Of a stretch of DNA of 64,000 bases, positions 48,880 to 60,586 are shown piece after piece. The stretch's first letter is position 1. Each line of letters begins with the position of its first letter. A program made the position numbers and the translations under genes. This stretch comes from Sphingobium sp. YR768. Its GTDB lineage: Bacteria; Pseudomonadota; Alphaproteobacteria; Sphingomonadales; Sphingomonadaceae. The notes beneath the pieces were generated by a model. It was not told the origin of the DNA and did no database searches. It saw only the letters and a list, made by a program, of their open reading frames with translations. Location: contig NZ_FOGE01000004.1 in the NCBI RefSeq assembly GCF_900111125.1, positions 248,001-312,000 on the forward strand, read 5' to 3'.

Positions 48880-50667
48880 TCAGGCGATGGCGACATCCTG
48901 AAATTGGAGGCTGGCGAGCCGGGCATAGAGGCCACCCTGCGCCACCAGCGCGGCATGATCGCCCTGTTCCACGATCCGACCTTCATCCATCACGATGATG
49001 CGATCGGCGGCGCGTATCGTGGCCAGCCGATGCGCGATGACGATGGTCGTGCGGCCCTGCATCAGGCGGCCCAAAGCATCCTGCACCAACCGTTCGGATT
49101 CCGCATCGAGCGCGGAAGTGGCTTCATCCAGCAGCAGGATCGGCGCATCGCGCAGCAGGGCGCGGGCGATCGACAGGCGCTGGCGTTGCCCGCCGGACAG
49201 GCGCGCCCCGCCTTCGCCCATGAAACTGTCCAGCCCCTGCGGCAAGGCGCGCAGGAAGCCTTCCGCATTGGCCGCGCGAGCCGCTGCCCAGATATCCTCA
49301 TCGCTGGCATCCCACCGGCCATAGCGCAGATTGTCCCGCGCAGAGGCGGCGAAGATGACGCTGTCCTGCGGCACCATAGCCGTCATCGCGCGCAATTCTG
49401 CGGGATCGGCGTCGGTCAACGGAATGTCATTCAGGCGAATACAGCCCGAATCCGGATCATAGAAGCGTAGCGCCAACTGGATCAGGGTCGATTTGCCTGC
49501 TCCGGATGGGCCGACGACCGCCACCGTCTTGCCCGGCGCGACGTCCAGCGAAATGCCATGCAAGGCTGCCTGATCGGGCCGGGTGGGATAATGGAAATGC
49601 ACATCGTCGAAATGCAGCCGTGCACCATTGGCATGCCGGGCAATGGAGATCGGCTGGGCCGGCGGCAGAATATCCGGCGTGGCGGACATGAGTTCCTCCA
49701 GCCGACTGGCCGCACCGGCCCCGCGCAACAGATCGCCCCAGCTTTCCGACAGTGAACCAAAGGCACCCGCAACAAGCGCTCCGGTTAGCACGAAGGCAGC
49801 GATACTCCCGCCCGACAGGCGGCCGGCGGCAACGTCCAGCGCGCCCTGCCACATTACCGCTGTAATCGAGCCGAAGATCAGCGAGATCACCACCGCTGTC
49901 ATGATGGCACGCAGGCGAATGCGCTTGTGCGCCGTGGCAAAGCCCGCATCGACGGTAGCGCCGAACCGCTCTGCCTCTCGCGCTTCCTGACCGAAAGCCT
50001 GCACGATCTTCATCGCGCCCAGCACTTCGCTGGTGATGCTGCCGATGTCGGCCAGCCGGTCCTGACTGGCGCGGGACAGGCTACGCACCTGTCGACCCAG
50101 GCTGATCAGCACCAGCAGAATGACCGGAATGCCCAGCAGCAACAGCGCAGCCAGCTTGGGCGCCAGCACGAACAGATAGACAAGACCGCCCAGTCCCGTG
50201 ACCAGATTGCGCAGCGCCACCGAAACGGTCGATCCGACCACCTGTTCGACGATCGCGGTGTCCGCGGTCATGCGGGAGGCGATTTCCGATGGCCGATTTT
50301 CTTCGAAGAAGCGGGGCGCCTGCCGCAACAGATTGGCCTGCGTCGCGCTGCGGATATCGGCGACCACCCGCTCGCCCAGCCAGGATACGAAGTAGAATCG
50401 CAGCGCCGTGGCAAGCGCCAGCACGGTCACGATCATCAGCAGATATTCGAACCAGCGGCTGATGTCCCCGCCACCCATGAAGCCGCGATCGATCACGAGC
50501 CGGAAACCGCTGGGGATGCCCAGCGTGGCGGCCGATGAAATGATCAGCGCGGCCAACGCCCCGGCGATACGGCCGGGATAGCGGCGGGCAAAACGCCACA
50601 GCATCGCCAGGCTGCCAAGGGCGGGGCGCGCATTGGCGCGCGGTGCGGGGTTCGGGACATCCACCAT
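48880..50667 (-). CDS. ABC transporter, fused membrane and ATPase domains (MsbA-like half-transporter)
   Basis: 595 residues. Six membrane helices in about 1-320, with the coupling-helix region FFEENRPSEIASRMTADTAI. The nucleotide-binding domain has GPSGAGKST (Walker A), LSGGQRQRLSIARALL (signature) and ILLLDEATSALD (Walker B) with the H-loop IVIAHRLATIR. It is a homodimeric exporter; the substrate may be lipid or a drug. Proteins of this exact type occur singly in many alphaproteobacteria. It is 96 bp downstream of the methyltransferase-fusion gene on the same strand. Confidence 0.93.
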   Translation of the reverse strand: MVDVPNPAPRANARPALGSLAMLWRFARRYPGRIAGALAALIISSAATLGIPSGFRLVIDRGFMGGGDISRWFEYLLMIVTVLALATALRFYFVSWLGERVVADIRSATQANLLRQAPRFFEENRPSEIASRMTADTAIVEQVVGSTVSVALRNLVTGLGGLVYLFVLAPKLAALLLLGIPVILLVLISLGRQVRSLSRASQDRLADIGSITSEVLGAMKIVQAFGQEAREAERFGATVDAGFATAHKRIRLRAIMTAVVISLIFGSITAVMWQGALDVAAGRLSGGSIAAFVLTGALVAGAFGSLSESWGDLLRGAGAASRLEELMSATPDILPPAQPISIARHANGARLHFDDVHFHYPTRPDQAALHGISLDVAPGKTVAVVGPSGAGKSTLIQLALRFYDPDSGCIRLNDIPLTDADPAELRAMTAMVPQDSVIFAASARDNLRYGRWDASDEDIWAAARAANAEGFLRALPQGLDSFMGEGGARLSGGQRQRLSIARALLRDAPILLLDEATSALDAESERLVQDALGRLMQGRTTIVIAHRLATIRAADRIIVMDEGRIVEQGDHAALVAQGGLYARLASLQFQDVAIA

Positions 50668-50763
50668 CCGCGCCGCTTAGAGCATTTTGCGTGCCGGTGG
50701 AATGACCAGAACGTCCGGGACATTACGGAAGGACAAGCGCCGTGGCCCTTCCGCCCCCGTGCT

Positions 50764-52095
50764 TCAGGCGTCCGGCGCGATCGCGCCTGCCAGTTGCATG
50801 ATCCGCCGCGCATCGCCCTTGCCGCTCAAGGCATAGGCCATCGCGCCCTCCTCCCAATAGGCGATCGTCTCCCCGGCCCGGCGCGCCATTAATGGCGTCG
50901 CCTCTGCGGGCGTCTCCGCCCGGTCGGCGAACAGGGAGAGCGGTTCGCCCTGCGGCGTGGTGACGCTCATGGCGATGGCGGGGCTGTCGGGCGTGGGGAA
51001 GAGTTGGACGTCGGTCACGCGCCATCCCGTCGGCAGCACGGGCAGGATGATGCCCGTCGATTTTTCGATTTCCCGCGCGTCGAATGTGGCGGTTTCGACC
51101 TGCGACGTCATCGACTGGCGCAACAGTCCGGCCCGGCGGGAGGCGGCCGCTTCGTCGATGAAGCTGTTCGCCTGCGCCGCCTGCGGAAATTCGCCCATTT
51201 CGCCGCGCGCGATCCAGCCGGTGGTGATCAGTGCGGCAATCGCGGCGGCACGGCCCAGATGGCGCCAGTTGCGGCCATCCTCATTATCGTTGGCGACCGG
51301 CAGGCGGGTGTCGCGCCGACGGCCGACCAGCGTGCCCTTGGTCCCGTCTTTCATCAGGCGGAAGTCGATATGCGGCCAGCGCTGCCGCCAGCGGCGCGCG
51401 ACCAGCCTTTCGCCGGGGCGCGCGGCATCGTCCAGCAACACCACGCCATTGGGGGAAAGGCGGGAAAAGAGGCTGTCGGCCGCGCCCCGCACCAGTGGAT
51501 GCACGCTCCAGGGCGGGCCATCGATAATGATCAGGTCGATCTGTTCGGGCAGCCGATCGATCGCATACCAGCGCCCCGGCCAGTCCGCGCTTTCATGGGT
51601 CAGCGGCGCATGGCGGATATCGACGTCCAGCGCATGGTCGACCAGCCACTGGCGCGTCGCATCCACGAAGCCGCCATGCTGGTCGAAACTGTGCAGCCGG
51701 CCATTGCCATGCAGTTGAAGCGCGCGCGCCGCGATCAGGGAGGATGCGCCCGCGCCCAGTTCGACCACATGGGCGGGGCGAAGCCGCGCGACCTCCCGCA
51801 CGATATGTCGCAGAAAGCCGACATCCGCCTTCCAGCTACCCAGATGCGGCAGGGCGTCATGCGGCAGATCGAGCTCATCCAGCAGCGCGCGCTTGTCCGC
51901 CTTCCGCCCGCCCGACAGGCTCGCCAGCAACCAGGGCCAGCCGATCGCGCCAAAGCCGATGCGCCAGGCCATGTCGGACAGGCGGCGGGGCAGGTCGCTG
52001 TCGACAGGAAGTGTCTCACTCAGGGGAAGAAGGCCGGTAAGGTCGCGGGATGTCACGGAAACCATGCTCCAGTTGGGAAGCGCAGGACTATTCAC
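50764..52095 (-). CDS. Fusion of SAM methyltransferase and membrane-anchored anti-sigma-factor-like domain
   Basis: 443 residues in one uninterrupted frame. N-terminal part (about 80-260): class I methyltransferase with VVELGAGASSLIAARALQ (motif I), LHSFDQHGGF, and LIIIDGPPWSVHP / GVVLLDDAARPGE. After a short linker comes one membrane helix (about 285-300, AAAIAALITTGWIARG). The C-terminal part (about 310-440) reads TGIILPVLPTGWRVTDVQLF, GEPLSLFADRAETP and ETIAYWEEGAMAYALSG, the pattern I know from the periplasmic end of COG5662-type alphaproteobacterial anti-sigma factors. The usual anti-sigma helical domain is absent; the methyltransferase takes its place. No sigma gene is adjacent. Confidence 0.75.
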   Translation of the reverse strand: MNSPALPNWSMVSVTSRDLTGLLPLSETLPVDSDLPRRLSDMAWRIGFGAIGWPWLLASLSGGRKADKRALLDELDLPHDALPHLGSWKADVGFLRHIVREVARLRPAHVVELGAGASSLIAARALQLHGNGRLHSFDQHGGFVDATRQWLVDHALDVDIRHAPLTHESADWPGRWYAIDRLPEQIDLIIIDGPPWSVHPLVRGAADSLFSRLSPNGVVLLDDAARPGERLVARRWRQRWPHIDFRLMKDGTKGTLVGRRRDTRLPVANDNEDGRNWRHLGRAAAIAALITTGWIARGEMGEFPQAAQANSFIDEAAASRRAGLLRQSMTSQVETATFDAREIEKSTGIILPVLPTGWRVTDVQLFPTPDSPAIAMSVTTPQGEPLSLFADRAETPAEATPLMARRAGETIAYWEEGAMAYALSGKGDARRIMQLAGAIAPDA

Positions 52096-52198
52096 GCATC
52101 CTGTTGCATCGCGATGACGCAGGAAACGCCAGCAACCCGTAAAATGTCCGCGATTCTCGCCGATGCCACCCGCTATGGACGGCTATCGGGCGATAGGC

Positions 52199-52591
52199 TC
52201 AATAGCCCAGCGTCAGGCCGACCGCATAATATTTGGGTCCGGCATTGGCCTTGGCGCGCAGCTTGGGAAGGATAGGCATCGCCAGCGTGGCATAGGGGCG
52301 GGTATTGTCGCCGCTCACGCGCACACCTGCGCCGATCGTGGCGGACAGGGGAATGCTATAGGCCGCCTCGACCCGGCCATAGAGTTTGGTGTCGCCATCG
52401 CGCAGATAGATGCCGCCGCCCGGCGTCAGGCTGAAGCCTGCGAGGCCGAACGCATAGCCGCCGCCGATTTCGGTTCCCCAATGGCCGTCGGCGCGGCCAT
52501 AATTGATTTCCGCGCCGATGCCTTCGGCCTGGGCGGTGGCGGGCAGCAGGGCGAGTGTCGCGGCGGTGAGCGCAAGAGCAAGTATCTTCAT
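52199..52591 (-). CDS. Small exported beta-rich protein, possible outer-membrane barrel
   Basis: 130 residues from the ATG at 52591 (MKILALALTAATLALLPATAQA-EG signal). The mature part alternates small and aromatic residues (EINYGRADGHWGTEIGGGYA, FGLAGFSLTPGGGIYLRDGD) and ends KYYAVGLTLGY with a terminal aromatic, both hints of an outer-membrane beta-barrel. It is too short for a full porin; eight strands are just possible. I know no function. It lies alone on the minus strand. Confidence 0.7.
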   Translation of the reverse strand: MKILALALTAATLALLPATAQAEGIGAEINYGRADGHWGTEIGGGYAFGLAGFSLTPGGGIYLRDGDTKLYGRVEAAYSIPLSATIGAGVRVSGDNTRPYATLAMPILPKLRAKANAGPKYYAVGLTLGY

Positions 52592-52695
52592 GGATCGACT
52601 GGCTATGCCCGCCTCCACGGCGCGGCAATGATCGCGGGACGAGGCGAGTCGCTGGCGCGGTGACGCGAGCGACTGCCTTGTCCGATGCAGGATCG

Positions 52696-53943
52696 TCAGG
52701 CCGGGGTCAGTTCCGCCGCTGCGCGCGCGGCCGGGCGCGGATATTGGCGCGGTCCCTGATCCAGACGCAGGGGCGACAGGCGATCGGCAGGCGGCTCCTG
52801 CTCCTGCCCGACGATGAAGGCGCGCGCGGTGCGCCCCTGACCCGGCTCCTCACCCTCCATGCTCCAGCGATAGGCCATGTCGAAAGCGGCGAGCGGGATC
52901 AGCAGGCTCCGCTGCCCCATGGTCACGGGCACGATCTCTTCGGGCGACAGGCGCAGTTCGCCGGTCAGTTGATGGGTTTCGCCCGGCGGAATCGACAACG
53001 CGCTATGGAGTGGCAGGCCATCTTCGCCAGCGAAGAAGCTCTGGAGCAAAGCGGATTGCTGGGCGCCCGCATTGCCGACGATGGCGCGGATGAGAATGTC
53101 CTGCGCCGGGCGATTGCCACGATTATGCAGGATCAGGCTATAGGCGATGGTCACGCCCATCATCGAATAGCGCGCCTGCCCGACGGCCATGTCCATGTCT
53201 AGCCAGGGCCGATCGGCGACCACCGGTGCGGGTGTCGGTGCCACGGGGCGCGGCTCTGGTGCGGGCTGCGGCGCCGCTTCGGTCGGCTTGGGGGCAGGGG
53301 GTGTCGCCGGTTTGGCAACGGGCGCCGGCGCTTCCGCCGGGCGACGGCGACGCAGCAGGAAGGCGGCCGCCAGGGCGATCAGCGCCAGCGCACCGCCGAT
53401 GATCCACGGCAGCGCACTGCCTTCTTCCGCGGTGGGTGCGGGCGTGGCGACGGGGGTGCCAGGCTCCACGGCATTGGTGGCCGGCACCGGAACCGGCAGC
53501 GTCTGTGGCGCCGTTTCGACCGGCGCGCTCTGGTTCGCGGCCGCGCTGTCATCCGTCGGTGCGGCAGGCGCCGGCGTCGCTTGTGGCTTCGGCGTTTCGC
53601 GTTCGGCGGGGCGCTGGGCCTTCGGCTCAGGCGTGGTCTGGCGCGGCGTAGCCGGTGCCGTCGTGGTGGTAGGCCGTGATGCAGCCGGACGGGCAGGGGC
53701 CTGTTGCTGCACGGGCTGCACCGTCACCGGCGGCGGCGTTATTACCGGCGGCGTGGCCCGCGGGGTCACCGGATCGCGAAAGACGTTGAGTTCCGGTCCT
53801 TGCCGACTGGGATCAGGCGCGGGTGCGGTGCTGGCCGGCGGGATCGACAGGCTGGTGGCCGGCGTCTCCGTCTGCTGGGCGTGGACAGGCGCAGCCAGCA
53901 TCAGCGGCGCGATGAAAAGCAACGGACGAACGATAGACCCCAT
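52696..53943 (-). CDS. Exported Pro/Ala-rich membrane protein, conserved in sphingomonads
   Basis: 415 residues from the ATG at 53943, picked for its signal peptide (MGSIVRPLLFIAPLMLAAPV-HAQQ); the frame upstream is not protein-like. A long Pro/Ala/Thr-rich stretch (about 25-175) is followed by one membrane helix (LPWIIGGALALIALAAAFLL, RRRR after it marks the cytoplasmic side), a second Pro-rich linker, and a beta-rich C-terminal domain (LILHNRGNRPAQDILIRAIV, SIPPGETHQLTGELRL). No family known to me; the C-domain looks Ig-like. Confidence 0.75.
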   Translation of the reverse strand: MGSIVRPLLFIAPLMLAAPVHAQQTETPATSLSIPPASTAPAPDPSRQGPELNVFRDPVTPRATPPVITPPPVTVQPVQQQAPARPAASRPTTTTAPATPRQTTPEPKAQRPAERETPKPQATPAPAAPTDDSAAANQSAPVETAPQTLPVPVPATNAVEPGTPVATPAPTAEEGSALPWIIGGALALIALAAAFLLRRRRPAEAPAPVAKPATPPAPKPTEAAPQPAPEPRPVAPTPAPVVADRPWLDMDMAVGQARYSMMGVTIAYSLILHNRGNRPAQDILIRAIVGNAGAQQSALLQSFFAGEDGLPLHSALSIPPGETHQLTGELRLSPEEIVPVTMGQRSLLIPLAAFDMAYRWSMEGEEPGQGRTARAFIVGQEQEPPADRLSPLRLDQGPRQYPRPAARAAAELTPA

Positions 53944-54031
53944 AAGCCTGCCAAGGCACAAGAATGGCTGAACCGCAAGTGAACAATGCAGGATGCTGAC
54001 ATCAGCCGTGCAATGGCGTAGATGGCGCGGC

Positions 54032-54493
54032 ATGACTGACATTCCCACCACTCCCCTGCATCTGGGCCAGACCAGTGCGCTGCCCGCCTCTCCGCAAGAG
54101 GCCGTGCTCGACTATGTCGCCAATCCGCGCCCCGGCAAGCCCTATCTGGTGCGTTTCACCGCGCCTGAATTTACCTCGCTCTGCCCGGTGACGGGTCAGC
54201 CCGATTTCGCCCATCTGGTGATCGATTATGCGCCCGCCGCGACGATCGTGGAATCGAAGTCGCTCAAGCTGTTTCTCGGCGCCTTCCGCAACCATGCCGC
54301 TTTCCATGAAGATTGCACCGTGGGCATCGGCCAGCGCCTGTTCGACGAGATGAAGCCGGTCTGGCTGCGCATCGGTGGCTATTGGTATCCGCGCGGCGGC
54401 ATCCCGATCGACGTCTTCTGGCAGTCGGGCGAGCCGCCCGTCGGTATGTGGCTGCCGCCGCAGGACGTACCGGGCTATCGCGGCCGGGGGTAA
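54032..54493 (+). CDS. queF: NADPH-dependent 7-cyano-7-deazaguanine reductase
   Basis: 153 residues from the ATG at 54032, the short unimodular QueF. Catalytic Cys51 is in [18 protein letters not shown] with Asp58, the [13 protein letters not shown] stretch (E74) binds NADPH, and FHEDC (H92/E93) completes the site. It reduces preQ0 to preQ1 for queuosine in tRNA. It is monocistronic; I looked for a preQ1 riboswitch in the 88 bp before it and do not see one. Confidence 0.95.
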   Translation: MTDIPTTPLHLGQTSALPASPQEAVLDYVANPRPGKPYLVRFTAPEFTSLCPVTGQPDFAHLVIDYAPAATIVESKSLKLFLGAFRNHAAFHEDCTVGIGQRLFDEMKPVWLRIGGYWYPRGGIPIDVFWQSGEPPVGMWLPPQDVPGYRGRG

Positions 54494-54515
54494 TCTTCAT
54501 CGCTGCGTTATGGGA

Positions 54516-54791
54516 TCAACGCTCGCAGGCATGGTCGTCCAGCGTCAGCGCGATCCCTTTGACCGATCCGTGCACTGTGTCGCCGACCCGACAGTTCAAC
54601 CGAGCGGTGGGAACAAATTTCTGACCCATCGCTCCGTCCTGGCTTCGGGCGGTGACGACCAGCTTGTCACTATCCCATTTGGGATTTGCTGGTCCGGCGA
54701 TACTGACGACGACAGCCCAGGCCTCGTGTCTGGGCTGGTCGGAGCACGCGGTTAGCGCGCATAGTGGAAGCAGGATGCGAACAAGCGCCAT
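54516..54791 (-). CDS. Small lipoprotein
   Basis: 91 residues from the ATG at 54791 (MALVRILLPLCALTACSDQP). LTAC is a lipobox, so Cys16 is the likely lipidated residue after signal peptidase II cleavage. The mature part (HEAWAVVVSIAGPANPKWDS, TARLNCRVGDTVHGSVKGIA) is beta-like with a probable disulfide between NCR and the terminal HACER. The function is unknown. Convergent with queF. Confidence 0.6.
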   Translation of the reverse strand: MALVRILLPLCALTACSDQPRHEAWAVVVSIAGPANPKWDSDKLVVTARSQDGAMGQKFVPTARLNCRVGDTVHGSVKGIALTLDDHACER

Positions 54792-54998
54792 GTGCCGAAT
54801 TTCGCACCGAAGCGGCTCATGCCGCAATATACTTCCTCCGGCGCCCTGTCGGACGAACGTGCAACAGGGTTCGACCAACGACATCGGGTTGCGGATAGTT
54901 CACTTGACCCATGCAGCCAAACGGCCGATCCGACGTTCATCGCTGCGCGTGACACTATCTCATCGCGCTCTGCCTGACGTGTCGGAGTCTGCTATCCT

Positions 54999-57650
<2,652 letters not shown>

Positions 57651-57657
57651 GTGCAGG

Positions 57658-57688
57658 GGGCGGCGGCGCGATCCGCCGCCCTTCTTCT
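57658..57688 (+). terminator. Rho-independent terminator after the M1 peptidase gene
   Basis: Stem GGGCGGCGG/CCGCCGCCC around CGCGAT, followed by TTCTTCT. It is 8 bp from the stop codon. Confidence 0.75.
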
Positions 57689-57699
57689 ATGGGGTAAAC

Positions 57700-58104
57700 A
57701 TGATGCAAAGCGAACCGCGCGTCGGATGCGGCGCGGCCATCCTTCGTAATGGCCAATTGTTGTTGGTGCAGCGGCGGCGCGAACCGGAAGCGGGGCATTG
57801 GGGCCTGCCGGGCGGCAAGGTCGACCTGTTCGAAACCATGGCCGCCGCCGCCGAGCGGGAGATTTTCGAGGAACTGGGCCTGACGATCAGGGCGCGCGAT
57901 CTGCTGTGCCTGACGGATCAGATCGATGCAGCGCGCGGCACCCATTGGGTCGCGCCGGTCTATCTGGTCGAGGATGCGCAGGGCGATCCCGAAGTCCGGG
58001 AACCGGAGGCACTGGCGGCCTGCGGCTGGTTCGCGCTGGACGCTCTGCCGCAGCCCCTCACGGCGTCGACGCAGGCTGCACTGACGGCGCTGCAAGCGCG
58101 ATAA
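57700..58104 (+). CDS. Nudix hydrolase
   Basis: 134 residues. Nudix box GGKVDLFETMAAAAEREIFEEL (residues in this order from about 39; G-x5-E-x7-RE-x2-EE-x-G) is complete. Start VGCGAAILRNGQLLLVQRRR and the acceptor WVAPVYLVEDAQGDPEVREP suggest an ADP-ribose or NTP pyrophosphohydrolase of the MutT/ADPRase type. The substrate cannot be told. The start could be 57700 or the next Met at 57703. Its stop directly abuts the stop of the CoA-transferase gene on the other strand. Confidence 0.9.
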   Translation: MMQSEPRVGCGAAILRNGQLLLVQRRREPEAGHWGLPGGKVDLFETMAAAAEREIFEELGLTIRARDLLCLTDQIDAARGTHWVAPVYLVEDAQGDPEVREPEALAACGWFALDALPQPLTASTQAALTALQAR

Positions 58105-59418
58105 TCAGGCCAATATGCGCCGTTCATGTGCGGCGCGTTCCAGTCCTTCGCGAAAATCGGGATGGGCGATGGCGATCAGCGCACGGGCGCGTTCGGACAG
58201 GCTCTTGCCCTTCATGTCGGCCCAGCCAAATTCGGTGACGACGATATGCGTGTCGGTGCGCGGGGTCGTCACCGGCCCGTCCAGCCAGGGGACGATGCGA
58301 GACACCGTCCCCTTCGCCGCCGTCGAATGGCAGGCGATGATCGACCGGCCGCCTTTCGACGCATAGGCGCCGCGCACGAAATCGAGTTGCCCGCCGGTGC
58401 CGCTATATTGGCGACCGTTCATATATTCCGAATTGCACGCACCGCTCAGGTCCATCTGGATCGTCGCATTGACGGACAGCACCCGGTCATTCTGCGCAAT
58501 GATGTGCGGCGCGTTCACATAGTCCACCGGATGGGCGGCCACTGCTGGATTATCATGGATGAAATCATAGAGCGGCTGGTCCCCCATGGCGAAGGTGAAG
58601 ACCGATAGGCCGGGATGCAGCGCCTTGGCGCTGTTGTCGACCACGCCCGCCTGTATCAGCTTGACGAGGCCGGGGGTCAGCAATTCGGTGTGGATGCCCA
58701 GATGCTTGTGCCCCATCAGCGCGGCGCAGACCGCGTCGGGCACCGCGCCGATCCCCATTTGCAGGCAGGCGCCATCCTCCACCATGTTCGCAATGATCGC
58801 GCCGATCGCATCGTCGGTGGCGTTGCGGGGCAGCGCAGGCACCTGACAGAGCGGGACATGATTTTCGATGAGCGCCGTGACGTCCGACACATGGATCATG
58901 CAGTCGCCATGGACATAGGGCATGGCCGGGTTCACTTCCACGATCAGCCGGGCGCCGCTGCGCGCGACGGCCAGCGCATAATCGGCGTCCGTGCCCAGGC
59001 TGAAGCAGCCATTGGCGTCCATCGGCGAGACGGTGGTGATGAAGCTGTCGACGCCAATATGCTCTGTCAGCGTGCGGGGTATCTGGTGGAACTGCACCGG
59101 CAGTATATCGATGCACGGCCCGTCGCCCCGCGCCGCATCGCCTGCGCGGTCGATGCCGCCATGGAACAGGCTGACCTGTCTGATGCGGTCGGCAAGATCG
59201 GGAGACAGGATCGGCGCGGCCGATGTGGCGGGCGGCAGCATGGTATAGATGCTGGCATCGCGCAGTCCGCCGGATCGAACCCGGTCCGCCAAGGCTGCTG
59301 CCAATACAGGCGGGAAGCTGACGGCAAGACCCGTGGCGACCTTCGCGCCATCGGGTATCAGGGCGACGGCCTGATCCGCCGTCATCCTGCGTACGTCATA
59401 GAGGTGCTGGATGGTCAT
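58105..59418 (-). CDS. Acetyl-CoA hydrolase/transferase family protein
   Basis: 437 residues. The family's two Rossmann-like halves are visible, with ALIPDGAKVATGLAVSFPPV at the start, LQMGIGAVPDAVCAALMGHK and LGIHTELLTPGLVKLIQAGV, where Glu in HTELL is the likely catalytic residue. TEFGWADMKGKSLSERARAL closes the domain. It acts as an acyl-CoA:acetate CoA-transferase or hydrolase; 4-hydroxybutyrate CoA-transferases share this family, so the substrate is open. Cytoplasmic. It is separated from the phytase gene by 86 bp. Confidence 0.92.
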   Translation of the reverse strand: MTIQHLYDVRRMTADQAVALIPDGAKVATGLAVSFPPVLAAALADRVRSGGLRDASIYTMLPPATSAAPILSPDLADRIRQVSLFHGGIDRAGDAARGDGPCIDILPVQFHQIPRTLTEHIGVDSFITTVSPMDANGCFSLGTDADYALAVARSGARLIVEVNPAMPYVHGDCMIHVSDVTALIENHVPLCQVPALPRNATDDAIGAIIANMVEDGACLQMGIGAVPDAVCAALMGHKHLGIHTELLTPGLVKLIQAGVVDNSAKALHPGLSVFTFAMGDQPLYDFIHDNPAVAAHPVDYVNAPHIIAQNDRVLSVNATIQMDLSGACNSEYMNGRQYSGTGGQLDFVRGAYASKGGRSIIACHSTAAKGTVSRIVPWLDGPVTTPRTDTHIVVTEFGWADMKGKSLSERARALIAIAHPDFREGLERAAHERRILA

Positions 59419-59504
59419 GCGCTCTCCCGGACTGTTTCCAGCCTTGTCGCCCGCAGGCGGGGAGAGCGCAATCCATCCTTGGTCGAAAGGGACGCTTTCG
59501 GCCG

Positions 59505-60575
59505 TCAGCGCGGCAGGCCGAGCGCCTTGACGATGTCGTCCCAGGCGACCAGTTTGAAATTCTGTGCCGCCGTCGCGTTATGACCATCCTGCGCGATGAA
59601 CAGCCCGCCTGGATAAGCCGGGCCGAAGTCGCCCAGCATCAACTCGATTCCGTCGGTTTCCTCCGACCCGCCGATGGCGCCGTCGACCACGCGGAAGCGG
59701 CCGACATAGCTGTCGTCGCGCATATTGTAGACGACATAAGCATTGTCGCCCTGGCTGGAGACGAGGACATAGCCTTCCTTCTCGCCGATCGGGGCGATGG
59801 CGACACCTTCGGCGTCCATCACCAGATTCTTGCCATCGGCCGCCGCGATCTTGGTGGGCGTGGTCGATCCGGTCGCGCGCGCGTCGAAGCGCCAGAGGCC
59901 GACATCTTCCTCCGCGACATAGAGGATCCCGGTGCGGTCATCCACGGCGCAGCCTTCCGACTGGGTGCCCAGCTTCATGGTGCGCACGATCCGGCCGGTC
60001 GGCGTCGCACCCGATGCATCGAGCGCAACCTGATTCACCGTGCCGTCCTTCAGCACGATGAAGGCGTAGGTCGCTTCGGGCGCCTTGTACATGCAGATGC
60101 CATAGGCTTCGCCTTTGCCGGCATCGACTTTACCCAAAGCCGTCAACTTCGCCGTCGCGCTATTGAGCCGGAACAGCGCCAGCTTCGCATTCGCCACGTC
60201 ATTGCGGTCGCTGGCGACGACGAGGATGCCGTTCTGACCGCCCATCGCCACGCCATCACGCAGGTCGACATTATTGACCCGACCCGCGTCGAGGAAATCG
60301 CGGGTCTTGCCGTCCAGCCCATAGACATAGAGGCCGGCCTTTTTGTCGGTGCCCACGATCAGGCTGGCGGCCGGGTTGGCGGCATTGCGCCAGATCGCCG
60401 GATCGTCCGCCGCATCGGCATTGGGCGTGCCGACCGGGGTGGTTTCACCGCGCGCGGTGACATTCACGGCCGGGGTCGCATTGGCGATACGGATTTCGAC
60501 CGGCACTTCCTTCTCGGCGGTCGCGCAGGCGGCCAGCGCGAGGAGGCTCACGAGGGGGAGGGCGAAAGGCTTCAT
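59505..60575 (-). CDS. Beta-propeller phytase (3-phytase), lipoprotein
   Basis: 356 residues from the ATG at 60575 (MKPFALPLVSLLALAACATA). The LALAAC lipobox makes it a probable outer-membrane lipoprotein. Propeller motifs NADAADDPAIWRN, VASDRNDVANA, EGCAVDDRTGILYVAEEDVG, DAEGVAI and VLVSSQGDNAYVVYN are the calcium- and phytate-binding loops of beta-propeller phytases (BPP). It releases phosphate from myo-inositol hexakisphosphate. It is third in the receptor-phosphatase-phytase run, 11 bp after the phosphatase stop. Confidence 0.92.
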   Translation of the reverse strand: MKPFALPLVSLLALAACATAEKEVPVEIRIANATPAVNVTARGETTPVGTPNADAADDPAIWRNAANPAASLIVGTDKKAGLYVYGLDGKTRDFLDAGRVNNVDLRDGVAMGGQNGILVVASDRNDVANAKLALFRLNSATAKLTALGKVDAGKGEAYGICMYKAPEATYAFIVLKDGTVNQVALDASGATPTGRIVRTMKLGTQSEGCAVDDRTGILYVAEEDVGLWRFDARATGSTTPTKIAAADGKNLVMDAEGVAIAPIGEKEGYVLVSSQGDNAYVVYNMRDDSYVGRFRVVDGAIGGSEETDGIELMLGDFGPAYPGGLFIAQDGHNATAAQNFKLVAWDDIVKALGLPR

Positions 60576-60586
60576 CTTGATCTTCC

